A stretch of DNA of 5,771 bases, taken from NCBI GenBank assembly GCA_002389265.1, contig DGOD01000077.1, positions 3,027 through 8,797 on the forward strand, given 5' to 3'. Every line of letters begins with the position of its first letter. Position 1 is the stretch's first letter. The DNA is from Gammaproteobacteria bacterium UBA4475. GTDB lineage: Bacteria > Pseudomonadota > Gammaproteobacteria > Pseudomonadales > Azotimanducaceae. A program made the position numbers and the translations under genes. The notes beneath the pieces are model-generated. The model was given only the letters and a program-made list of their open reading frames with translations, ran no database searches and was not told the origin of the DNA. Below are positions 1 through 5,771 of the stretch, in pieces.

Positions 1-905
1 CTGCCCACTAGGTTGCGGCGGGTAGCGGCCTGCGCATCGTCTTGCGCCTGTTGGGCTTGGGTCATGATCTTGGCTTGTAACAGGCTCATGGCGCGCGCCT
101 TGTTTTTGTGTTGCGAGCGTTCGTCCTGACACTCGACGACAATCCCGGTGGGGATGTGGGTCAACCGCACCGCTGAATCCGTCTTGTTAATATGCTGACC
201 GCCGGCTCCGGATGCGCGGTAGGTATCGACCCGCAAGTCACTCTTGGAAATTTCAATTTCATCCAGTGCCTCGACCTCCGGCATCACCGCAACCGTGCAA
301 GCCGAGGTATGGATTCGGCCCTGCGATTCTGTCTGAGGCACGCGTTGCACTCGATGGGTGCCAGACTCAAATTTGAGCAGACCATAGACATTTTTGCCCT
401 CGATTCGGCTGATGATTTCTTTATAGCCACCGTGATCGCCACTGCGTTCGTTGAGAATCTCGAGTTTCCAATTTTGGTTCTCGGCGAACCGTTGGTACAT
501 GCGCAGCAGATCACCGGCGAATATCGCAGCTTCATCACCACCGGTACCGGCGCGGATCTCTAAAAAGATATTATGCGAATCATTCGGGTCTTGCGGCAGT
601 AGCAGTCGCTGCAGTTCCGAGTCGAGGGTCGTGATATCTGCCTCGAGCTTCTGTAACTCGTCGTCTGCCATCGCACGTATTTCAGGATCGCTGTCGCTGG
701 CCATCAGTCGCGCCTCTGCCAGCTCGGCATCAGTTTGTTCGTAACGGCGATAACAAAGCACGACAGGCTCAATTTCCGCATATTCTTTCGAATAGCCTCT
801 GTACAAATTCTGGTCGGCAATGGTCTCGCTGTCGCTGAGTAGCGCCGCTAGGTCATCATAGCGTTCGAGCAGCTGGTCGAGTTTAACTTTGAGTGATGCT
901 TTCAT
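1..905 (-). CDS. prfA: Peptide chain release factor 1 (RF1), 5' part; C-terminus runs off the window
   Basis: RF1 recognises UAA and UAG stop codons in the ribosomal A site and triggers peptidyl-tRNA hydrolysis. I translated the minus strand from the ATG at 905-903 and read 301 codons without a stop. The N-terminus begins [19 protein letters not shown], a typical RF1 helical domain. [14 protein letters not shown] follows at about residues 121-134. The stop-codon-reading tripeptide is P-Q-T at residues 190-192 (bases 338-330), inside [19 protein letters not shown]. The catalytic GGQ is at residues 235-237 (bases 203-195), in [15 protein letters not shown]; its Gln is the residue methylated by PrmC in this family. 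RF1 proteins are about 360 residues, so some 60 C-terminal residues lie outside. The PxT motif separates it from RF2 (SPF). The start is 3 bp after the hemA stop and has only a weak GGA upstream, which suggests translational coupling to hemA. In many relatives prmC follows prfA; it is not visible here. Confidence 0.97.
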   Translation of the reverse strand, partial: MKASLKVKLDQLLERYDDLAALLSDSETIADQNLYRGYSKEYAEIEPVVLCYRRYEQTDAELAEARLMASDSDPEIRAMADDELQKLEADITTLDSELQRLLLPQDPNDSHNIFLEIRAGTGGDEAAIFAGDLLRMYQRFAENQNWKLEILNERSGDHGGYKEIISRIEGKNVYGLLKFESGTHRVQRVPQTESQGRIHTSACTVAVMPEVEALDEIEISKSDLRVDTYRASGAGGQHINKTDSAVRLTHIPTGIVVECQDERSQHKNKARAMSLLQAKIMTQAQQAQDDAQAATRRNLVG

Positions 906-908
906 GGT

Positions 909-2183
909 TTAGGTGTCCAGGCTCTGATCGTCGTCGCCAAGTTGAAACAAGTCTTCAACGGCCGTGAGCATATCTTCCCGCCCCTCGGCACTCGCCTGTT
1001 TGAGTTGAATGCTAGGTGTATGAATGATTTTGTTGGTCAGCTGATTCGCGAGGCTGGTCAATACGTCAGCGGGCGCATCGCCCTTGTTGAGGCGCTGCAA
1101 TGCCTTACTTAATTCGACGGACTTGATGTTTTCATGCCGTTGACGAAAGCGTTTGAGCATATCGACGGCTTGGCGTGATTTGTGCTGGTGCTGAAAATCT
1201 TTGACCGCTTGTTCAATAATGGCCTCGGCTTCAAGTGCCGCTTCCTGACGACTGCTCAGATTCGCAGAAATAATTTTTTGCAAGTCGTCGACACTGTACA
1301 AATAGATATCGCTGAGTTCGTCGACTTCTGGTTCGATATCCCGAGGAACAGCCAGATCTACCATGAAGATGGGTTTATGGCGACGGGATTTCAGCGCGTT
1401 CTCAACCGTGGATTTCACCAGCACCGGGGTTTCACTGGCCGTTGCGGAAATCACAATATCCGCGTGAGCCAACTGCGCAGGAATGTCGGTCAAGTCGGTG
1501 GCGGTGGCTGATAGCTCCGTTGCTAATTGTTGAGCATTGGGCAGTGTTCGGTTGGCGATGACGAGTTTTTTGACGCCGGCATTTTTCAGATGCCTGGCCA
1601 CCAAACCAATGGTTTCGCCAGCCCCGATCAGCAAGGCGTTACAGTCGGCAATGTCAGCGAACAGCTGTGCGGCCAAGACCACCGAAGTGGATGCAACAGA
1701 GGTCGGGTTTTGGCCGATAGCCGTGGTTGATCGAATATGCTTGGCTACATGGTAGGTGTTCTGGCATAACCGGTTGAGTTCAGCGCCCATGACCTGATGG
1801 TCCTGTGCATGATTGAAACAGTCTTTCATTTGCCCCAAAATCTGTGGTTCACCCAAAATCATAGAGTCAAGGCCGGCGGCGACTCGCATGATATGTTTGA
1901 TCGAGCTGTGCCCCCAATAGGTGTAAATACTGTCCTTCAACATTTCAGCTGGCAGTTGGTGGTAGTCAGCAAGCCAATGGATGATGGTCTCAGGCGCGTT
2001 GTAGGCGTGAACGGCATAAATTTCAGTGCGATTACAGGTCGACAAGATGGCAAGCTCCTGCAATCCGGCACGGGCTTTCAGCGCGGTCAGGGCATGTGCC
2101 AGTTGGCTCGAGGTGAATGCAATCTTCTCGCGCAGGGCGATCGGCGCGGTGTGATGATTGATTCCGACAATCAATAAATCCAT
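909..2183 (-). CDS. hemA: Glutamyl-tRNA reductase, complete (424 aa)
   Basis: This cytoplasmic enzyme reduces the glutamate on Glu-tRNA(Glu) with NADPH to glutamate-1-semialdehyde, the first committed step of haem and other tetrapyrrole synthesis by the C5 route. The length of 424 residues is normal for the proteobacterial family. The N-terminus MDLLIVGINHHTAP aligns with the family start. The catalytic cysteine is Cys50 in LSTCNRTEIY, and the conserved His is at about 97. GLDSMILGEPQILGQMK at about 104-120 is the family signature. The NADPH-binding Rossmann motif is GAGET at 187-191, followed by ANRT at about 210-213. VDLAVPRDIEPEV at 275-287 is also conserved. The C-terminal third is the helical dimerisation domain. 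The ATG at 2183 lies in a poor Shine-Dalgarno context: an AGGA at 2203-2200 is about 16 nt away. It transcribes divergently from the TPR lipoprotein gene and runs almost directly into prfA. No residue typical of the active site is missing. Confidence 0.98.
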   Translation of the reverse strand: MDLLIVGINHHTAPIALREKIAFTSSQLAHALTALKARAGLQELAILSTCNRTEIYAVHAYNAPETIIHWLADYHQLPAEMLKDSIYTYWGHSSIKHIMRVAAGLDSMILGEPQILGQMKDCFNHAQDHQVMGAELNRLCQNTYHVAKHIRSTTAIGQNPTSVASTSVVLAAQLFADIADCNALLIGAGETIGLVARHLKNAGVKKLVIANRTLPNAQQLATELSATATDLTDIPAQLAHADIVISATASETPVLVKSTVENALKSRRHKPIFMVDLAVPRDIEPEVDELSDIYLYSVDDLQKIISANLSSRQEAALEAEAIIEQAVKDFQHQHKSRQAVDMLKRFRQRHENIKSVELSKALQRLNKGDAPADVLTSLANQLTNKIIHTPSIQLKQASAEGREDMLTAVEDLFQLGDDDQSLDT

Positions 2184-2354
2184 GGGTGTTTAGCCAGTGT
2201 CCTGTCATCTTGGCGTGGTCAAGGTCGTTGAAGCACCGCTGCCCGCCAGTTGCGCGCGGATCCGGTATTCCGGGAAAAGAAAAATGAACCCCGACACGCT
2301 GTTTACGTACTAATTAATCTGTCAAAGTGTCTAACAATTGCTTCGGTCGTCAAT

Positions 2355-2388
2355 GCATCACACCGACAATGCAAAGCCTAGGTGATGC
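2355..2388. repeat. Inverted repeat, 7-bp arms (GCATCAC / GTGATGC)
   Basis: GCATCAC at 2355-2361 is the exact reverse complement of GTGATGC at 2382-2388, with 20 bases between. One arm of the larger 9-bp inverted repeat (2364-2372) lies in this loop, so the two repeats interlock. It could be an operator or a leader-RNA stem. About three 7-bp pairs are expected by chance in a region this size, so function is uncertain. Confidence 0.4.
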
Positions 2389-2437
2389 TGAATGACCTAT
2401 TGTACGTTGGTTACGGTATTGAATATAGGCATTGTCG
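2364..2437. repeat. Inverted repeat, 9-bp arms (CGACAATGC / GCATTGTCG)
   Basis: CGACAATGC at 2364-2372 is perfectly complementary to GCATTGTCG at 2429-2437, separated by 56 bases. A further direct copy, CAATGCA, lies at 2351-2357, matching 2367-2373 at 16-bp spacing, so the CAATGC core occurs three times: twice forward and once reversed. The set resembles a multi-site operator or a long-range RNA stem. A rough chance estimate for a 9-bp pair in about 320 bp is 0.2, so this is suggestive only. Confidence 0.4.
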
Positions 2438-2515
2438 CGATGTCGACCAGTCAATTGTGCTGCTGCCGTAGGCTGTCGTACCCATGTAGAGCCATAATTA
2501 TTGGATAAAACTATT

Positions 2516-4288
2516 GTGAATAGCTTCTTACAGGCCTCCAAACTACCGTCACTCAGATTGTTGATGGTGTTCTTGACGGCGCTACTGGCCGGCTGTGTGA
2601 GCTCGCCGCGGGAGGCGAGTGAGGTACAGGGTACGGAATCCGTGCCCCCGGCACTGAGTATTAGCAAACCAGCTGTCGAGCAAGCGCCGCTAGAGTATCC
2701 GGTGGCCGCCTTTCCTCAGGACTCGCTGTATCAGTTGCTGGTCGCGGAAGTGGCGGGGTATCGCGGTGATTTCGCCACAGCGATGGAAAAGTATCTGGAG
2801 ATGGCGGTTGAAACTCGTGATCCGGGTGTCGCAAGCCGCGCCACCCGTCTGGCGGTCTACCTCCAAGACGACGCTGCGGCGCTGGCTGCTGCCCGAATTT
2901 GGGTTGAGGTTGAGCCCGACAGTCTGGATGCGCAGCGCCAAGCGGCCAGCCAGCTCATCCGGGTTGGTGATCTGGAGCAGGCCATTGTGCACATGGCGGC
3001 GATTCGTGCCCTTGGCGGGGTCGCGAATTTTGATGTTTTTGCTTATCACTCTGCCGAGCTAGACCAGTCAGCGCGAGATGGACTGCTCGCTGCCGTCGAT
3101 CGGATGCTACAGGACTATCCTGCCGACTCGCAGTTACTGTTTTCCCAAGCGGTTTTGCTGGAGCAGAACGGTCGCTTTGCTGAGGCCCTAGAGATTACCG
3201 ACCGACTGCTGCTCAGTGAGTCCAACGTCAACATTGTGATTCTCAAGGTCAATATCCTCAAGAACAGCGATCGGGTGCCCCAAGCCTTGCGTTTTTTGGC
3301 GGCTCGGCTGGACTCTCAGGAAGACAATCGGCGCACGCGCCTGATATACGCCCGCTTGTTGTTCGAATCAGATCGCCTGGAGGACGCGCGGCAACAATAT
3401 GAATTGGTTCTGAAACAGACGCCAAAAGACGGAGACATCTTGCTTGCGCTGGCTTTGATAGCCCTTGAGCAGGACCATTTCCGTGTTGCGCAAGAATACC
3501 TGATGCAAATGTTGCGCTGGGATCAGCGCGTCGGTGAGGCGCATTTTTACCTTGGCAATGTTGCCGAGCAAGAAAATGACTGGGTGACTGCCTTGCGTGA
3601 ATACAAGCTGGCAGGTGGAGGGTATGAATACCTGCCGGCCCAGGCGCGAATAGCGAGCATTTTGATTGATCAGCAACGAACTTCAGAGGCATTGAAGCAC
3701 CTGGCTAAGCAGAGGCGTGATCACCCCGAGCATTTTCAGCCACTGATTATGATCGAGGTCCAATTGCTGGGCGAGTATGGATTGGGCGATGAGCTGTTTG
3801 CTCTGTTGGATCATATTATTGCGCAAGACCCTGACAACATTGAGCTGTTGTACTATCGGGCCATGGCCGGTGAGCGTTTCGACCGGCTGGATATTCTGGA
3901 GCGTGACCTGCTGCGGGTGCTGGTCTTGGACCCGGAAAATGCCGATGCGATGAACGCGCTGGGTTATAGTCTGGCAGATCAAACCGACCGTTATGCTGAG
4001 GCGTTGGCACTGATTCAGCGCGCATTGCAGATTAAACCGCAGGAGGCTGCCTTTATCGACAGCCTGGGATGGGTGCAGTACCGTTTGCAGAATTATGAAG
4101 AGGCGGTGATCCTGTTACGCCGAGCCTTAGCGTTATTTGAAAATGACGAGGTGGCGGCGCATTTAGGTGAAGTGTTATGGATGCTGGGAGAGCAGGCTGA
4201 GGCGCTGGAGATATGGAATAAGGCCCTTGAACTGGTGCCTGACAGTGGACCCTTGAATCAGGTGATAGAGCGATTTACCCAACCGTGA
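2516..4288 (+). CDS. lbcA: TPR-repeat outer-membrane lipoprotein, probable LbcA (partner of protease CtpA)
   Basis: This is a 590-residue secreted lipoprotein built almost wholly of tetratricopeptide repeats. The signal peptide has a basic n-region (K, R), a hydrophobic core LLMVFLTALL and the lipobox LAGC, giving lipid-modified Cys27; Val-Ser at +2/+3 gives no inner-membrane retention signal. Readable TPRs fall at about residues 205-238, 272-305, 306-339, 340-373, 475-508, 509-543 and 544-577, with degenerate ones between. The DSLGWVQYRLQNYEEA stretch near 515 is characteristic of this family. Position between hemA and lolB matches P. aeruginosa PA4667, named LbcA, which binds and activates the periplasmic C-terminal processing protease CtpA for degrading peptidoglycan cross-link hydrolases. 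Orthology is inferred from architecture and neighbourhood. The start is uncertain: GTG at 2516 gives a normal signal peptide; TTG at 2501 adds MDKTI; an in-frame stop lies at 2495-2497. The TGA overlaps the lolB GTG. Confidence 0.85.
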   Translation: MNSFLQASKLPSLRLLMVFLTALLAGCVSSPREASEVQGTESVPPALSISKPAVEQAPLEYPVAAFPQDSLYQLLVAEVAGYRGDFATAMEKYLEMAVETRDPGVASRATRLAVYLQDDAAALAAARIWVEVEPDSLDAQRQAASQLIRVGDLEQAIVHMAAIRALGGVANFDVFAYHSAELDQSARDGLLAAVDRMLQDYPADSQLLFSQAVLLEQNGRFAEALEITDRLLLSESNVNIVILKVNILKNSDRVPQALRFLAARLDSQEDNRRTRLIYARLLFESDRLEDARQQYELVLKQTPKDGDILLALALIALEQDHFRVAQEYLMQMLRWDQRVGEAHFYLGNVAEQENDWVTALREYKLAGGGYEYLPAQARIASILIDQQRTSEALKHLAKQRRDHPEHFQPLIMIEVQLLGEYGLGDELFALLDHIIAQDPDNIELLYYRAMAGERFDRLDILERDLLRVLVLDPENADAMNALGYSLADQTDRYAEALALIQRALQIKPQEAAFIDSLGWVQYRLQNYEEAVILLRRALALFENDEVAAHLGEVLWMLGEQAEALEIWNKALELVPDSGPLNQVIERFTQP

Positions 4289-4830
4289 AATTGATGCCCC
4301 GCCATTGGTCTGTTATCTGCTGCTTGGCTCTGGGTCTACTGCTGCTCAGCGGCTGTGCAACTCGCGCCGTACCCCTAGGCTCGTTGGCGGCAGCCTCGAA
4401 CTGGTCGCTCGATGGCAAGCTGGGCATCGCCTCTGCTGGCCATAGCGGCAATCTCAGTATTTTCTGGGTACAAGAGTCTGATCGATACACGATTAGCCTG
4501 TATGGCCCGCTGGGGATTACCGTGGGTCATATCTCAGGCTCGATGGAAGGCGCCACGCTGGATCTTGGAGATGGCAATCCCCAGCAGGCGAACAGCCCGG
4601 AAGCGCTGGCACTAGCTGCCCTCGGCTATGCTTTGCCGGTATCACCCATGCGCTATTGGGTGCGCGGTATCCCGGCCCCAGGACAGCGATTCAAGACCAT
4701 TGATGATGGCTTTCAACAACTCGGCTGGGACGTGCTGATTCGTCGTCAGGGTGTGCTCGGTCCGCAAAAAATACAACTACAGCGTGCAGAAATGAAGCTG
4801 CTTCTGGTTGTCAAAGCGTGGCACTATTGA
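4285..4830 (+). CDS. lolB: Outer-membrane lipoprotein receptor LolB
   Basis: LolB accepts lipoproteins from the periplasmic carrier LolA and inserts them into the inner leaflet of the outer membrane; it is itself a lipoprotein. The 181-residue product has a signal peptide with the hydrophobic run LALGLLLLSGC and the lipobox LSGC, giving lipidated Cys24 followed by Ala-Thr, which fits outer-membrane sorting. The mature part shows the LolB fold pattern: W-S-LDGKLGI at about 40-48, NLSIFWVQ, then YTISLYGPLG at 68-77. Leu76 in the YGPLG turn corresponds to the exposed loop leucine (mature Leu68 in E. coli) needed for membrane insertion. MRYWVRGIP further on matches the conserved LRQWILGLP region. 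At about 158 mature residues it is somewhat shorter than E. coli LolB (about 186). The GTG start overlaps the upstream TGA as GTGA, a coupling arrangement; ATG at 4294 is an alternative that still leaves a usable signal peptide. Confidence 0.92.
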   Translation: MKLMPRHWSVICCLALGLLLLSGCATRAVPLGSLAAASNWSLDGKLGIASAGHSGNLSIFWVQESDRYTISLYGPLGITVGHISGSMEGATLDLGDGNPQQANSPEALALAALGYALPVSPMRYWVRGIPAPGQRFKTIDDGFQQLGWDVLIRRQGVLGPQKIQLQRAEMKLLLVVKAWHY

Positions 4831-5666
4831 AATTTCAATTGCCAGCGCCCTGCAAGTTGAATTTGTGCCTGACTATCACTGGGCGGCGCGCAGATGGTTA
4901 TCATGAGCTACAAACGGCGTTTCAGCTGCTCGATTATGCTGATCAGATCACGTTTGCGAGTGCTGATTCTTTGCAGGTGAGTGCCCTGAGTGGGGTTGCT
5001 GCAGAAGATAATCTTGTCTATCAAGCGGCTCAAAAACTGGCGGCGCTCACGGGCTGTGCGGCTGGTGCGAACATTCAGCTCTGCAAGCGGGTCCCCAGCG
5101 GCGCCGGACTCGGTGGGGGCAGTTCCGATGCGGCGACGACCCTGGTAGGTTTGAATTTGCTCTGGGGCACAGGTTTGTCGTTAACGGAACTCGCAACATT
5201 AGGCCTTGAATTGGGTGCCGACGTGCCCGTTTTTGTTCATGGACAGTCCGCTTGGGCAGAAGGCGTGGGCGAGCAGTTGGTGCCGCTTACGCTGCCGCAG
5301 CGGTGGTTTGTGGTGATCCAGCCGGATTGCCAGATCAGTACTCGAGAAATATTTTCACATCCGGATTTGACACGGAACTCAACTCCGATCACAATAGCGC
5401 GCTTTTTAGAGACAGGCTCATTAAACAACTGCGAAGCAATAGCGCGCATGCTATATCCGCAGGTTGATGAGGCACTGCAGTGGTTAAGCCGCTGGGGTCT
5501 TGCTAGAATGACCGGGACAGGGTCTTGCGTCTTCATTGACGTAGACACGCAAGCACAGGCTGAAACGATTCAGTCAGCTGTACCGGCGAAATGGACGAGT
5601 TTTAGCGCAGTAGGTGTCAATGACTCCAGTCTGCATCGAGCAATGGCTAGTTTAGGCCCGATGTGA
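4818..5666 (+). CDS. ispE: 4-diphosphocytidyl-2-C-methyl-D-erythritol kinase, complete (282 aa)
   Basis: IspE is a cytoplasmic GHMP-family kinase that phosphorylates the 2-hydroxyl of 4-diphosphocytidyl-2-C-methyl-D-erythritol using ATP, in the MEP pathway to isoprenoid precursors. The length matches E. coli IspE (283). The N-terminal motif is LPAPCKLNLCL with the catalytic Lys13, followed by TGRRADGYHELQT. The ATP-binding glycine loop is PSGAGLGGGSSDAATTL at 93-109. The catalytic Asp is Asp135 in LGADVPVF, and AEGVGE follows at about 147-152. The third GHMP motif, MTGTGSCVF, is near the C-terminus. Cys12 stands where Ala is usual (PAPAKLN), next to the catalytic Lys; this looks tolerable. 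The GTG start lies 13 bases inside lolB. A TTG at 4827, overlapping the lolB stop as TTGA, gives MKFQLPAP and is equally plausible; no clear Shine-Dalgarno decides. In pseudomonads tRNA-Gln and prs follow, but neither is inside this window. Confidence 0.97.
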   Translation: MALLKFQLPAPCKLNLCLTITGRRADGYHELQTAFQLLDYADQITFASADSLQVSALSGVAAEDNLVYQAAQKLAALTGCAAGANIQLCKRVPSGAGLGGGSSDAATTLVGLNLLWGTGLSLTELATLGLELGADVPVFVHGQSAWAEGVGEQLVPLTLPQRWFVVIQPDCQISTREIFSHPDLTRNSTPITIARFLETGSLNNCEAIARMLYPQVDEALQWLSRWGLARMTGTGSCVFIDVDTQAQAETIQSAVPAKWTSFSAVGVNDSSLHRAMASLGPM

Positions 5667-5693
5667 AGTTGACCGAGTCAGGGTTGTTTTTGT

Positions 5694-5725
5694 AGAGAGT
5701 TAGTAGAAAGTTTGGAAAGAGAGTT
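5694..5725 (+). repeat. Three near-identical 8-bp direct repeats, AGAGAGTT type
   Basis: AGAGAGTT occurs at 5694-5701 and 5718-5725, with AGAAAGTT at 5705-5712 between them. Start-to-start spacings are 11 and 13 bp, about one helical turn each, in a purine-rich strand after the ispE stop. Such an array could be a binding site upstream of the next gene, or simple low-complexity sequence. The perfect palindrome TTCTAGAA at 5724-5731 adjoins it. No known box is recognised. Confidence 0.35.
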
Positions 5726-5732
5726 CTAGAAG

Positions 5733-5768
5733 CAAGCAGTATAGTAGATTTAAACGTCTAACTGCTTG
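5733..5768 (+). repeat. Hairpin-forming inverted repeat downstream of ispE
   Basis: CAAGCAGT (5733-5740) is perfectly complementary to ACTGCTTG (5761-5768). Inside, TAGA (5745-5748) pairs with TCTA (5757-5760), so the 3' side is a continuous 12-base arm and the 5' side carries a 4-base ATAG bulge; the loop is tttaaacg. It may be a terminator or processing structure after ispE, but the window ends three bases later, so a following T-run cannot be checked. A -10-like TATAGT at 5740-5745 overlaps it and could instead belong to a promoter for the next gene. Confidence 0.45.
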
Positions 5769-5771
5769 TCG

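Larger units (their letters stand above)
2184..2515. promoter_or_regulatory. Divergent intergenic region between hemA and the lipoprotein operon
   Basis: This non-coding stretch of about 320-330 bp must hold the promoters of hemA-prfA (leftward) and lbcA-lolB-ispE (rightward). I see no convincing complete sigma-70 promoter. Isolated hexamers exist. Leftward candidates are TTGACA at 2325-2320, TTGACT at 2454-2449 with TATATT at 2427-2422 (spacer of 21, too long), and TACAAT at 2404-2399. Rightward, CATAAT at 2493-2498 lacks a good -35 partner. The section 2335-2440 is rich in short inverted and direct repeats, listed separately. No tRNA, riboswitch signature or credible small gene was recognised. 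Its role as a promoter region is inferred from gene orientation rather than from a motif. Confidence 0.6.

Noticed and set aside
192..744. Open frames on the plus strand across prfA
   Set aside because: The minus strand here reads as RF1 with its full set of motifs. The plus-strand frames are antisense shadows with no recognisable domain.
2262..2273. CCGG-tatt-CCGG mini-hairpin between hemA and its upstream region
   Set aside because: A 4-bp stem from a self-complementary tetramer is expected by chance and has no T-run or conserved context.
2350..2667. A 105-codon minus-strand frame across the divergent region and the lbcA 5' end
   Set aside because: It overlaps the lbcA signal-peptide coding region antisense, has no recognisable domain or ribosome binding site, and its composition does not resemble a real protein.
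3258..3692. A 144-codon minus-strand frame inside lbcA
   Set aside because: It is antisense to clear TPR repeats; its Pro/Ala/His-rich translation is typical of a shadow frame.
5670..5691. TGAC-cga-GTCA hairpin followed by a T-rich run, as an ispE terminator
   Set aside because: The stem is only 4 bp with half A/T pairs, and it is separated from the T-run by GGGTTG, so it is too weak to call.
5740..5771. Start of tRNA-Gln at the right edge
   Set aside because: Expected from Pseudomonas gene order, but the last bases do not match a tRNA-Gln acceptor/D-arm sequence; the tRNA, if present, lies beyond the window.

Overview
The window is an ordinary housekeeping stretch of a gammaproteobacterial chromosome, G+C roughly 50-55% by eye. 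It holds five protein genes in two divergent groups. The order (prfA-hemA on the minus strand; a TPR lipoprotein, lolB and ispE on the plus strand) is the arrangement known from Pseudomonas, where hemA faces PA4667(lbcA)-lolB-ispE, followed by tRNA-Gln, prs, rplY and pth. The proteins look gammaproteobacterial but not enteric. A marine or Cellvibrio/Halieaceae-like relative of the pseudomonads is my guess; genus cannot be settled from this sequence.

Layout. Positions 1-905 (minus) hold the first 301 codons of prfA, peptide chain release factor 1; its C-terminal part lies beyond the left edge. Positions 909-2183 (minus) hold complete hemA, glutamyl-tRNA reductase, the first committed step of C5-pathway tetrapyrrole synthesis. 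Only 3 bp separate hemA from prfA, so they are surely co-transcribed. Positions 2184-2515 are a non-coding divergent promoter region with several inverted repeats. Positions 2516 (or 2501)-4288 (plus) encode a TPR-repeat outer-membrane lipoprotein that I take to be the LbcA orthologue, the partner of the periplasmic protease CtpA. Positions 4285-4830 hold lolB, the outer-membrane lipoprotein receptor. Positions 4818-5666 hold ispE, the 4-diphosphocytidyl-methylerythritol kinase of the MEP isoprenoid pathway. The last 105 bases are non-coding, with purine-rich direct repeats and a hairpin-forming inverted repeat.

How the genes fit together. The plus-strand genes form a tight operon with overlapping ends. 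LolB inserts lipoproteins into the outer membrane, and both LbcA and LolB carry lipoprotein signal peptides, so the operon makes a lipoprotein and the receptor that delivers it. IspE supplies isoprenoid precursors, including undecaprenyl phosphate for the cell wall. HemA consumes glutamyl-tRNA and prfA ends translation; their pairing is conserved across many bacteria without an obvious shared pathway.

I found no new system here. The items most worth a second look are the exclusively non-ATG starts with overlapping ends in the plus-strand operon, the interlocked inverted repeats between hemA and lbcA, the LbcA assignment itself, and the repeat/hairpin segment after ispE.
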